Translations under genes and position numbers: made by a program
Notes under the pieces: generated by a model
Seen by the model: only the letters and a program-made list of their open reading frames with translations
Databases searched by the model: none
What the model was told of the DNA's origin: nothing
From: HGM13006 sp900757695
GTDB taxonomy: Bacteria; Bacillota; Clostridia; Oscillospirales; Oscillospiraceae
Length of the DNA stretch: 64,000 nucleotides
Assembly (NCBI GenBank): GCA_959607825.1
Contig: CAUHNW010000007.1
Location: 1 to 64,000, forward strand
Direction: 5' to 3'
Part shown: positions 54,106 through 62,796 of the stretch, piece by piece
Layout: every line of letters starts with the position of its first letter
How positions within the stretch are numbered: position 1 is the stretch's first letter

Positions 54106-55836
54106 GTGAAGTGTAAAAAGACCCTTGCAGTTCTGATCTGTGCGGCCATAGCTGCATCCCTGTGTGCCTGCGGCGGAGATGCCGGCACGGCACCCGGTGC
54201 GGAGACCACTGCTGCTTCCGCAGCATCTTTGGCGCCGGAGACCACTGCAAACGTAGAGGAGACCGTTCCGGCGGAGGCAATCTCAGCAGAGAGTCTCGAA
54301 GAAGGATCCGTGCAGGAGGAAGCACCCCGGGCCGTGATCGCCTACCCGCTTTCCGGCGATGATCTGACCATTACCATGTCCTTTGACATGCCCGGCGGTG
54401 TTGGAACCCGCTTTACAGATTTCAACGAGCATCCGATTTTTCAGGAAGTAGAAAACCGTACCGGCGTTCATGTGGAGTTTGTCTCCGCTGGGGGCATGGG
54501 GGATGCTGAGGCGCTGACCCTTTGGGCAGCGTCGGGGACCCTGCCGGATCTGATCCCCAATGCGGCAGCCAACTATCCCGGGGGCGGTGAGGTGGCCGTG
54601 GCGGATGATATTCTGATGGATGTGTCAGCGTATCTGGAATATGCCCCGGATTATGACTACTACCGCACTCGTACCCCGGAGGACGAGCAGGACTCCCTGA
54701 CAGACAGCGGCTATGTGGTGGAGCTGACCTCCTTCTTCAGCGAGGATCTGGGCCCCTCTACCGGCCCCATGATCCGGCAGGATTGGCTGGATGCGCTGAA
54801 GCTGGATACGCCTGTGACCTATGATGACTGGCATGATGTACTGACGGCTTTCAAGGAAGCCTATGATCCGGCCTATACATTCCTGCTGCCCAACACGATA
54901 TCGGCCCAGAACAACTACTTTGCCTCCGGCTTTGGGGTGCTGAGCTATACGGCCAATGCCCGGGGCCGTGTAACGGATCCCTTCTATCAGGTGGATGGAA
55001 CCGTGAAATTCTCACTATTGGAGGACGAATTCCGGGACTATATTGCGCTGCTGAATCAGTGGTATGAAGAGGGCCTTATCAGCCGGGACTTTGTCAGCTG
55101 CGAGGCGGATACCAATGGCCCGGATCTGGCAGGGTATGTGACCTCCGGGGAAACCGGCATCTGGTTTGGCGATGTGAGCCAGATGCAGTTCTATGATGAC
55201 AGCGCAACGGATGCGGGCTTCCACTGCGTGGCCATTACCGATCCTGTGCAGAAGGCGGGCGATGTGACCCACTTCGACTCTGACCGGACGGGCCTTACCA
55301 GCTACTCTGTGGCGGCTACCTGTGAAAATCCTGAAACGGTAATGGAGTGGGTGAACTACTGGTTTACAGACGAGGGTGTTCTTCTCGCCAACTACGGCGT
55401 GGAGGGAGAGAGCTATACCATGGATGAAAACGGTAAGCCGCAGTATACGGAGCTGATGACCGCAAATCCCAATGGCGATACCTTCAAGACCTGCCAGCTG
55501 CTCTATACCATGATCATGGTTCCCACGGTGGTAGATACCAGCGCCTCCTTCGGTCTTTACAGTGATGCCCAGCTGGAGGCCCAGAAAATCTGGTCCAGCA
55601 ACATTGATGATGCCTATGTGCTGCCGGAGATCACCATGACAGAGGATGAAAATAACGAGCTCAGCTCCATTTATTCCGATTTATCCACGATGATCTCGGA
55701 AAAGCTGATTCGGTTTATCATTGGCGATGAGTCCATGGACAACTGGTCTGCCTTTGTAACAGAAATGGAAGACATGAACGCCCAGCGCTGTGTAGAAATC
55801 TATCAGACAGCACTGGATCGGTATCTGTCTCGCTAA
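54106..55836 (+). CDS. orphan extracellular solute-binding lipoprotein 6
   Basis: A 576-residue lipoprotein with lipobox LCAC near residues 17-20, an Ala/Glu/Thr linker, and the family fold. It is the most diverged of the set at the ligand-loop mark (WAASGTLPDLI instead of IAGGDYxDI), but keeps IRQDWLDALKLDTPVTYDDW and YGVEGESYTMDENG. GTG 54106 follows AGGAGG by seven bases. OYE 3 follows after a hairpin-containing 59-bp gap. Confidence 0.85.
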   Translation: MKCKKTLAVLICAAIAASLCACGGDAGTAPGAETTAASAASLAPETTANVEETVPAEAISAESLEEGSVQEEAPRAVIAYPLSGDDLTITMSFDMPGGVGTRFTDFNEHPIFQEVENRTGVHVEFVSAGGMGDAEALTLWAASGTLPDLIPNAAANYPGGGEVAVADDILMDVSAYLEYAPDYDYYRTRTPEDEQDSLTDSGYVVELTSFFSEDLGPSTGPMIRQDWLDALKLDTPVTYDDWHDVLTAFKEAYDPAYTFLLPNTISAQNNYFASGFGVLSYTANARGRVTDPFYQVDGTVKFSLLEDEFRDYIALLNQWYEEGLISRDFVSCEADTNGPDLAGYVTSGETGIWFGDVSQMQFYDDSATDAGFHCVAITDPVQKAGDVTHFDSDRTGLTSYSVAATCENPETVMEWVNYWFTDEGVLLANYGVEGESYTMDENGKPQYTELMTANPNGDTFKTCQLLYTMIMVPTVVDTSASFGLYSDAQLEAQKIWSSNIDDAYVLPEITMTEDENNELSSIYSDLSTMISEKLIRFIIGDESMDNWSAFVTEMEDMNAQRCVEIYQTALDRYLSR

Positions 55837-55844
55837 TGAGTCCC

Positions 55845-55867
55845 GGGGCTCTGCGGCGCAGAGCCCC
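55845..55867 (+). other. intra-operon GC hairpin between SBP 6 and OYE 3
   Basis: A perfect 10-bp stem (GGGGCTCTGC / GCAGAGCCCC) with a 3-nt loop and no T-run, in the same position after an SBP stop as the hairpin at 49596. Confidence 0.55.
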
Positions 55868-55895
55868 TACCCTGCTAAGTTAGGAGCTGAATCCC

Positions 55896-57878
55896 ATGAC
55901 AAACCGATATGCCGCCATGCTGTCTCCTGTACAGGTTGGCAATGTACTGATGAAAAACCGCCTGCTGTCCTCGGCGGCGACCCCGCATTTTATTCAAGGA
56001 ACGGAGACATTTCCTACAGAAAAATGGATCACGCTGATGGCAAACCGGGCCAGAAATGGGGCCGCGGTGATCCATATCAATCATTTGGAGCACCCCCACC
56101 CCATGAAGCCGGATCTCCATCTGGTGGATATGACACCAGCGCATTTTTCCACCTTGGATGTTGGAGATCCCTCTACCCACAACTATATCTGCCAGATGAT
56201 TGATGCCATTCGGCTCTATGGCTCCGTGGCCATGACCAGCCCCATGGGACTCCAGCTGCGGCCCCATATGGACGAGCCCTTTGTACCAAAGCCCGGCGAG
56301 GGCGGACCGGGCTCCAAGCCGGTCTGCGATGATCTCAGCAAAAGAGATATGCAGATGCACATCGACTCTGTGGTGGAGGAGGCAAAGCTTCTCCAAAAGC
56401 TGGGCTTTGAGATGTTTTCTCTCCACAATGCCTATCGGAACGGCCCGGTGAGCCAGCTGCTCTCTCCCCTGTGCAACCACAGATCCGATGAGTACGGCGG
56501 CTCTGTAAAGAACCGGGCCCGGCTGCTGCTGGAGATCTTTGATGCACTGAAGCAGACCCTTGGGCGGGATTTTCCGCTGGAATGTCTGGTCAGCGGGACG
56601 GAGAAGGGCGGCATTACCATTCAGGATACCATAGAGCTTTCACGGCTGGCGGAGGGGAAGATCGACCTGCTGACCATAAGGCAGGGAGAGCAGGATCCCC
56701 AGCATCCCATTGGTTTTACGTCTACCCGCACAAATCCCTGCCCCAATCTGGAAGCAGCTGCTGCTGTAAAGGCGGATGTCAAAGCCAGAGGCGGAAAACT
56801 GCTGATCGGCGTATCTGCGGGATTGCAGGATCCGGCTCTGTGTGACAGAATCATTGCGCAGGGGCAGGCAGACGTACTGAGTATGGCCCGGGCCTTTATC
56901 TGCGACAGCGAATATGGGCAGAAGCTCTATGCAGGCCGGGGGGAGGATGTGCGCCCCTGCATCCGCTGCAATAAGTGCCATGTGCCCAATGATACGGACA
57001 AATTCCGCTCCTATTGCTCCGTCAACCCGGAGATCGGCTTGGAGGATAAGCTGGAACGGCTGTTTCCCAAGGCGTCCAGCCCCAAAAAGCTGGTAGTCGT
57101 AGGGGGCGGCCCGGCGGGAATGGTGTCGGCGGTGACGGCGGCCCGGCTGGGCCATCAGGTGACACTGCTGGAGCAGGGAGACCGGCTGGGTGGACAACTG
57201 CTCCATGCGGACTATGCGGATTTCAAGTGGCCTCTGGAGGATTACAAGAACTATCTGATCCGGCAGCTCTATCAGACCGGCGTGAAGGTTCGGCTGAATA
57301 CGGCGGCAACGCCGGAACTGGTAAAATCCATGGAGGCCGATGCAGTATTCGTGGCCATTGGGCCGGAGTTTAAGCGCCCCGATTTGCCCGGAGCGGATGG
57401 AGACAACGTAAAGGTGCCCATGGAGGTCTTTGGACATGCGGAGGAGCTTCCGAAAAAGATCCTGATCGTAGGCGGCAGTGAGACTGCCGTGGAGACCGGG
57501 ATGTATCTGGCCCGGCAGGGAAAGCAGGTAAAGCTCCTGTCACGGCAGCGAATGCTGGCAGGAGATGCGCCCCATGCCCACTACATCTCCATGCTGGAGG
57601 ATGCCTATCAGCATCAGACAGGCTTTGCCTATGAAACGGAGGTAAAAGCCTACGTGGAGATCCGGGCAGATGGCGTTGTCTATGTAGATAAGGATGGGCA
57701 GACCCGGAAGGCAGAAGCGCCGGTGGTGGTTTGCGCCACCGGCACAGCGCCCCGGCATCGGGAGGCCATGGCCTTTTATGGCACAGCACCGCTGGTGCGG
57801 TTCCTTGGGGACTGCAATCGAGCGGGGGATGTGCACAAGGCGGTTACTGCCGGCTGGAGTGCGGCAAAAATGCTCTGA
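55896..57878 (+). CDS. old-yellow-enzyme Fe-S flavoprotein 3
   Basis: A 660-residue member with FMN barrel (1-345), cluster cysteines 355, 358, 361 and 374, FAD motif VVVGGGPAGMVSA near 396 and NAD(P) motif LIVGGSETAVETG. It is closer to OYE 2 than to OYE 1 (both have YAGRGEDVRPCI before the cluster and DYADFKWPL/DYAQFKRDL after the FAD site). ATG 55896 follows AGGAG by nine bases. Unlike OYE 1 and 2 it is not under a recognisable sigma-54 promoter but is read with SBP 6. A C=C reductase of unknown substrate. Confidence 0.87.
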   Translation: MTNRYAAMLSPVQVGNVLMKNRLLSSAATPHFIQGTETFPTEKWITLMANRARNGAAVIHINHLEHPHPMKPDLHLVDMTPAHFSTLDVGDPSTHNYICQMIDAIRLYGSVAMTSPMGLQLRPHMDEPFVPKPGEGGPGSKPVCDDLSKRDMQMHIDSVVEEAKLLQKLGFEMFSLHNAYRNGPVSQLLSPLCNHRSDEYGGSVKNRARLLLEIFDALKQTLGRDFPLECLVSGTEKGGITIQDTIELSRLAEGKIDLLTIRQGEQDPQHPIGFTSTRTNPCPNLEAAAAVKADVKARGGKLLIGVSAGLQDPALCDRIIAQGQADVLSMARAFICDSEYGQKLYAGRGEDVRPCIRCNKCHVPNDTDKFRSYCSVNPEIGLEDKLERLFPKASSPKKLVVVGGGPAGMVSAVTAARLGHQVTLLEQGDRLGGQLLHADYADFKWPLEDYKNYLIRQLYQTGVKVRLNTAATPELVKSMEADAVFVAIGPEFKRPDLPGADGDNVKVPMEVFGHAEELPKKILIVGGSETAVETGMYLARQGKQVKLLSRQRMLAGDAPHAHYISMLEDAYQHQTGFAYETEVKAYVEIRADGVVYVDKDGQTRKAEAPVVVCATGTAPRHREAMAFYGTAPLVRFLGDCNRAGDVHKAVTAGWSAAKML

Positions 57879-57890
57879 TCAACGGGAAAT

Positions 57891-57927
57891 AAATCAGCTG
57901 TGGGAAATGGTATCCCACAGCTGATTT
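57891..57927 (+). terminator. terminator after OYE 3
   Basis: A perfect 15-bp stem (AAATCAGCTGTGGGA and complement) followed by GCTTTG. Confidence 0.8.
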
Positions 57928-57953
57928 GCTTTGTGGTATTGTGCTTTGATACC

Positions 57954-57982
57954 TTGACAACGAAAAGTAACTACCGTAGAAT
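57954..57982 (+). promoter_or_regulatory. sigma-70 promoter of the HD-GYP-like gene
   Basis: TTGACA and TAGAAT are 17 bases apart. A leader of about 90 bases to 58079 follows. Confidence 0.75.
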
Positions 57983-58079
57983 AATAAATAAAAGGGTCGT
58001 TTCACTGAGCGCCTGAAGCTTAAAAACGTGTGGGCGCAAGGTCGGTACAGGCCCCTATTTTGGCTGATGGAGGAATAGC

Positions 58080-60008
58080 ATGGAGCAATACTTTGAGGAA
58101 TACATGTCCCGCAGTGTTCTAATTCGAAATCTGTCTATGCCGCCGGAATCGCAGTGCAGCGATGCGGCTCGGTTTTACCGGCAGTTTGTGGAGAACTATA
58201 TCAGTATTAAAGGCCTGCTGCAGGAAAATCGGGCAATGCTGGATCGCAAAGTATATGCGCCGTTAAAACGGATCCCGGATATCAGCGAAGAAACGGCGGC
58301 AGAGCTGATGGATTTTTCAGACAAGCTGGCTGACACACGGACGCTGGAAATGGTGGATGTTCGGCTGGGATGGGTCATTGCGGATCAACTGATGCCATTT
58401 TATGTCAGGCTGCTTCAGCATGACGATAGCGTATCCAATCTGGAAAAGTACATCCACTGCTTGTACCGCCGTCAGGTGCTGGCCTATAACGTGGGTCAGA
58501 CCTGTGACCGGGGTAAGATTACGGAGCCGATTTGTCAGCCGTATTGGGATTGCATTGAGGACAGCATGGAAAAAGCAAGACCCTATCTGGAGGATATTTC
58601 TGTATTCGCGACGCTTTCCCAGCAGACCCAGAATGAGCTTTTGACCATGGAATTGTTCAGTGCGACAGCCTACGAGCGGCTATATTATGACGAAAAGCTG
58701 ATCCGAAAGCAGATTGCCTGCTATCAGCGGCATATTCAGCGGTTGTCAGATCCGGCATTTCAGAAAGTGGCGCCCTCTGAGGACATAGAGTTTGATATCT
58801 TTTCCGGGTATGCCTATCTGATGCAGATACAGGAGTTCCTGTACTGGGTCGATGCACCGGAGGATATCCTTCAAATATTGAACCAGGCGGCGACATATAC
58901 GGTGGCCTATATCCATAAGTACCCGGATAACCATCGGGTGGATCTGCAATATGCGCAGTCCTCTCAGCAAATCGTGGAGTTTTATCTTGGCAAATCCAGC
59001 TTGGAAGATATGCTGGAATTTTATCGCCGATGGACAGATGCGCGGGATAACCATAGCTACGACTATATGAGCATGGATGCGAATCTGCTCCCCTTCTTTA
59101 CGGTCCTTTGGATGTGCCGGGCGCATCCGGAACGAATCGATGCATGCAGGGAATATCTTTTGGAGGCCCAGCGCCATTCTTTTGAATATATCTGTTCGGC
59201 ACGGGATCAGGGAGCCTATCACACGCTGCAACGGTTTGCGAGCTATATTATGGCAGATTATGTGGAGCTGGAGGGCGGGATCTCGTTCCGGGATTACTAT
59301 GAGATGCTCCTTGTGACAACGCAGCCTGCACTCTATGTCCACTGCTATATGACGGCACAGATCTCAAGACTGATTTTGAGCGCTCTGTATGAGACAAAGC
59401 CGGAGCTGCTGATCGGCACACTGGGCTGCGAGACGGTAGAGGACGTTCATAAGGCAATCGATAAGATCCATGAGTTCCTGTATTCCTGCTGTATTTTCCA
59501 CGATATTGGGAAGATGTTCTTTTTGGACACCATTAATCTCTATAACAGGATGCTGTTCCCGGGAGAATTTGAGATTATCAAGATCCACCCGGTGCTGGGG
59601 CATGAGGTGCTTCAGCGGCAAAAGTCTACGCGCGCCTATGCGGAAGCGGCATTGTACCATCACAAATGGTACGATGACAAAGGCGGCTACCCAAATGATG
59701 TCTCCTACAGTGGTGTGGAGAACGCAATCCTCTACCAGATCATCATCTGTGCGGACTGCACAGATGCGGCAACGGATTCTGTGGGCAGGACCTACAGTGC
59801 CGGGAAAAGCGTACAGGATATGGTGGCGGATATGCGGGTTAATGCGGGCCGGATGTTCAACCCGGATCTGGTGGCACTGTTTGATCAGCAAAAGCTGGTA
59901 GATGAAGTGGACGATCTGGTGACCAATCGCCGGGAGAAAATCTACTACCGGGTGTTCCGTCTGGCGGAGCGGGCAGCCATGGAGGAAAATTCGGAAGCCA
60001 ATTTATAA
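58080..60008 (+). CDS. HD-GYP-like phosphohydrolase with large helical N-terminal region
   Basis: A 642-residue cytoplasmic protein. The first ~420 residues are mostly helical without a family I recognise. The C-terminal third is an HD-type domain: His474-Asp475 in FHDIGK, a later His in KIHPVLGHEVL, and His527-His528 followed by KWYDDKGGYP. In c-di-GMP-degrading HD-GYP proteins the last motif is HHE…GxGYP, so Glu is replaced by Lys. ATG 58080 follows GGAGGAA. It may degrade a cyclic dinucleotide or act as a sensor. It stands alone, with promoter and terminator. Confidence 0.75.
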   Translation: MEQYFEEYMSRSVLIRNLSMPPESQCSDAARFYRQFVENYISIKGLLQENRAMLDRKVYAPLKRIPDISEETAAELMDFSDKLADTRTLEMVDVRLGWVIADQLMPFYVRLLQHDDSVSNLEKYIHCLYRRQVLAYNVGQTCDRGKITEPICQPYWDCIEDSMEKARPYLEDISVFATLSQQTQNELLTMELFSATAYERLYYDEKLIRKQIACYQRHIQRLSDPAFQKVAPSEDIEFDIFSGYAYLMQIQEFLYWVDAPEDILQILNQAATYTVAYIHKYPDNHRVDLQYAQSSQQIVEFYLGKSSLEDMLEFYRRWTDARDNHSYDYMSMDANLLPFFTVLWMCRAHPERIDACREYLLEAQRHSFEYICSARDQGAYHTLQRFASYIMADYVELEGGISFRDYYEMLLVTTQPALYVHCYMTAQISRLILSALYETKPELLIGTLGCETVEDVHKAIDKIHEFLYSCCIFHDIGKMFFLDTINLYNRMLFPGEFEIIKIHPVLGHEVLQRQKSTRAYAEAALYHHKWYDDKGGYPNDVSYSGVENAILYQIIICADCTDAATDSVGRTYSAGKSVQDMVADMRVNAGRMFNPDLVALFDQQKLVDEVDDLVTNRREKIYYRVFRLAERAAMEENSEANL

Positions 60009-60039
60009 CGCTGCGGATACGGGAATTGTGCATACAAAG

Positions 60040-60077
60040 GAGCACCTATGTCACAATGATATAGGTGCTCTTTCTTT
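60040..60077 (+). terminator. terminator after the HD-GYP-like gene
   Basis: A 10-bp stem (GAGCACCTAT / ATAGGTGCTC) followed by TTTCTTT. Confidence 0.75.
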
Positions 60078-60176
60078 GTGGTGGGCATGCCATTGCTGCG
60101 GCCGGCATAGCTTTGAGCTACAGGACGGGTTTTTGCGGCGGACTGTGTTATAATGATGATTGCAAAGGGGCGAAAA

Positions 60177-60734
60177 ATGGATCAAAAAATACCGGAACGG
60201 GCAGCCATGGAGCGGGCGCTGCGGACCGTGCTGACAGCACATGGGCTTTTACGGCCACGCTATGCGGTGGTGCTTCCGGTGCTGTATTCGGCACAGGGGC
60301 CGGAGCTGCTGATCGAGGTGCGGGGCGCAGGTATTTCACAGCCGAGTGATCCCTGCTTCCCCGGGGGAAAGATAGAGCCGGGGGAGACGCCGGCGGCAGC
60401 GGCCAGCCGTGAGCTGGCGGAAGAACTGGGGATCCTTGCATCGCCGGAGTGCTTTCTGGGACAGCTGCCTACCGTAAATACATATCTTGGAAGTCAAACG
60501 GATCTGTTTGTGTGTATCCTTCCCGGTGATGCGGCGGATGCAGCACGGCCCAATCCCGCAGAGGTGGCAGAGCTGCTGCGGGTGCCGCTTTCCTGCTTCT
60601 TGGAAGCGCCCGATGCTGCCAGCTATCCGGTAAAGGGCCACACCATTTGGGGAATGACCGCTGGTGCGATTCGGCATTTCTGCCGGGCGTGGAGGGCGGC
60701 GGAGGCATTGCTGGAACGGCAGGGACTAATTTGA
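60177..60734 (+). CDS. NUDIX hydrolase (CoA-pyrophosphatase-like)
   Basis: A 185-residue NUDIX enzyme. The box begins at about residue 63 (GGKIEPGE … SRELAEELG) with all invariant Gly, Arg and Glu positions. The preceding segment (SQPSDPCFPGG) resembles the signature before the box in CoA pyrophosphatases. It cleaves a nucleoside-diphosphate-linked compound with Mg2+. ATG 60177 is six bases from AAAGGGG; ATG 60153 overlaps a TATAAT at 60149-60154, probably the -10 element, and is rejected. Confidence 0.85.
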   Translation: MDQKIPERAAMERALRTVLTAHGLLRPRYAVVLPVLYSAQGPELLIEVRGAGISQPSDPCFPGGKIEPGETPAAAASRELAEELGILASPECFLGQLPTVNTYLGSQTDLFVCILPGDAADAARPNPAEVAELLRVPLSCFLEAPDAASYPVKGHTIWGMTAGAIRHFCRAWRAAEALLERQGLI

Positions 60735-60740
60735 CATGCA

Positions 60741-60778
60741 AAATCCCGTCTGATCCGGTTGGGTCGGACGGGATTTTT
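60741..60778 (+). terminator. terminator after the NUDIX gene
   Basis: A 13-bp stem with one G-U pair (AAATCCCGTCTGA / TCGGACGGGATTT) running into five T. Confidence 0.85.
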
Positions 60779-60874
60779 GAGTGAAACTGGATATAAAGGA
60801 ATAAAAAGATGGCAAATGATAGGGGCGTCAATTATTGATATATCAATCCGCAACTTTTTATAGGTGCGGCACTC

Positions 60875-60904
60875 TTGTAAAGTTTACCGGCCCCATGCTA
60901 TATT
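60875..60904 (+). promoter_or_regulatory. candidate sigma-70 promoter of SBP 7
   Basis: TTGTAA and TATATT are 18 bases apart. A 14-bp palindrome (ATTGATATATCAAT, 60833-60846) lies just upstream and may be an operator. Confidence 0.5.
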
Positions 60905-61023
60905 GAGCTTAGAACGGGCGGTCTGACCAACCAGCCTGCAGACGGCATACTTGGCTCCGCTACAGGCGACTGCGGCAATGTGCGGAGCGGGGATGCACGA
61001 CAATATAAGAAGGAGGAAAACAA

Positions 61024-62730
61024 ATGAAAAAGATCCTTGCGTTCATTCTGACGATCTCCATGCTGTGTGCCATGAGCGCCTGCGGCGCAGGCACATCCTC
61101 TGCACCAGCGAGCAGTCAGCCGGAGGCTACGACTGCACCTGCGGAGGAAACGCAGTCTGCCCCGGAGGCGCCTTCGCAAGAGCCGACAGAGGCTCCCTCC
61201 GCAGAGGAACCGGCTTCGGCAGAAGACGTGACGCCGGAACCCGCCAATCAAATTGAATATCCGCTGGAAGAGTCGTACACCTTTACGATGACGGCCACCC
61301 TGCGAAATAATGTTTTGCAGGTACTGGGGGATGACGACTTTTCCGTGACCTCGGCATACCGGGGCTTGGAAGCGGCCACCGGATGCAGCATTGACTTTAA
61401 TATGCTGGGTGAGGCTACCGCAGAGGAAAAGACCAATATTATGCTGGCTTCCGGGGACATGACCGACTTTTATACTGGCCTTGGCAGCTATGGCAACAAT
61501 CTCACCGGCGCAATCCATGACGGTATCCTGTTCGACATGGCGCCCATGCTGGAGGAATATGCACCGGACTATAAGGCATTGCTGGACAGCGATGCAGAGC
61601 TGGCAGCCAGCGCCACCAATCCCGATGGCACCATCAGTATGTTTGTCAGTCAGGCAGCCGATGTGGTGGAAAAGGGCATCCTGATCCGTCAGGACTGGCT
61701 GGATAAGCTGGGACTGGAGGCACCCACCAATCGGGAAGCGCTGGAGGATATTCTCCATCAGTTCCAGTCGGAGATGGGCGCATCTATGCCGATCCTCATG
61801 AACTTTGGACTGGAGACCGGCCTCAGCGGCTCCTTCAATGTGTCCTATGCGGGTATGCGCAGCATGGATTATCAGCTGACAGAACCCAACGGCAAGGAGG
61901 TCGTGGCCTGCTTTGCCTCTGAAAACTTCATTGAATATCTTGTGTATCTGAACCACCTGTATAACGATGGCCTGATTACCGATGACTTTATGAGCACCGG
62001 ACGGGAATACGGCAACTGGGAATCCTCCTACTATTCCGGCAAGTGCGGCGTATGGTCCGACGGCTTCCGGGAGCTGGATCCCGCCAACCGCAGCAATGCG
62101 GATGACCCGAACTATATGGTTTCGCCGATTGCACTGACCGATTATGACTGCCATGTGGCAGAGCGTTCCACCGCCTCTATGAACGGCATGCTGTTCCTGA
62201 CCACTGCCTGCGAAAAGCCGGAGCTGGCCATGGAAATGATCAACTATTGCTACACCACCGATGGCCGCCACAATGGCCTTTACGGCATGGAGGGCGAAGG
62301 CTATACCCTGACCGATGACGGAAAGGTTCAGCTTACAGAGAATTTGACCAACAACCCCAACTGGTCCCTGAACAATGCACTGCTTTGGTATGGTGCGGCG
62401 CAGTGGATGCCCACTTGCACGGATATGGAGTACTATGAGCTGATCGGTGCCAAGGAGTCCATTGACGGCATTAAGTACTGGACAGACAACGGCGGCGACA
62501 AGGCCATGAAGCTGCCTGCAGGCGTCAGCCTGTCCGCCGAGGCCAACACAGAGTTTAACAATCTGGCCAGTGATGTACTGACCCTGTTCTCCGAAGGTGC
62601 AGTCCGGGTAGTGACCGGCGCACTGGATGAAGCAGGCTACCGGGCGCTGATTGAGGATGCAAACGGTATGGGCCTTGCCCGTATGACGGAGCTGTATCAG
62701 GAAGCTTATGACGCTTATCTGGCAGGTTAA
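61024..62730 (+). CDS. orphan extracellular solute-binding lipoprotein 7
   Basis: A 568-residue lipoprotein with the acylated Cys near residue 20 in MSACGAG, a Glu/Pro/Ala linker to about 78, and the family fold (NIMLASGDMTDF, IRQDWLDKLGLEAPTNREAL, YGMEGEGYTLTDDG). ATG 61024 follows AGGAGG. It is a single-gene unit with its own promoter and terminator, the only one of the seven without an enzyme gene alongside; the HD-GYP and NUDIX genes upstream are separately terminated. Confidence 0.86.
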   Translation: MKKILAFILTISMLCAMSACGAGTSSAPASSQPEATTAPAEETQSAPEAPSQEPTEAPSAEEPASAEDVTPEPANQIEYPLEESYTFTMTATLRNNVLQVLGDDDFSVTSAYRGLEAATGCSIDFNMLGEATAEEKTNIMLASGDMTDFYTGLGSYGNNLTGAIHDGILFDMAPMLEEYAPDYKALLDSDAELAASATNPDGTISMFVSQAADVVEKGILIRQDWLDKLGLEAPTNREALEDILHQFQSEMGASMPILMNFGLETGLSGSFNVSYAGMRSMDYQLTEPNGKEVVACFASENFIEYLVYLNHLYNDGLITDDFMSTGREYGNWESSYYSGKCGVWSDGFRELDPANRSNADDPNYMVSPIALTDYDCHVAERSTASMNGMLFLTTACEKPELAMEMINYCYTTDGRHNGLYGMEGEGYTLTDDGKVQLTENLTNNPNWSLNNALLWYGAAQWMPTCTDMEYYELIGAKESIDGIKYWTDNGGDKAMKLPAGVSLSAEANTEFNNLASDVLTLFSEGAVRVVTGALDEAGYRALIEDANGMGLARMTELYQEAYDAYLAG

Positions 62731-62741
62731 GCTTTAGAATC

Positions 62742-62777
62742 AAAAACTCCCCAGTGCCGCAGCACTGGGGAGTTTTT
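62742..62777. terminator. bidirectional terminator
   Basis: A perfect 16-bp stem (AAAAACTCCCCAGTGC and complement) with T/A flanks on both sides. It serves SBP 7 and the decayed sensor gene on the other strand. Confidence 0.88.
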
Positions 62778-62796
62778 GTACCAGTTCGGTATTCCT

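Noticed and set aside
57990..58079. A possible c-di-GMP (GEMM) riboswitch before the HD-GYP-like gene
   Set aside because: A GGGCGCAAGG stretch and a late GATGG recall the GEMM-I core, but the length is too short and the expected stem pattern is missing. A covariance-model search would settle it.
60868..60880. A sigma-54-like GGCAC…TTG upstream of SBP 7
   Set aside because: The spacing between the GG and the TTG is far too short and no GC follows; a sigma-70 reading fits better.
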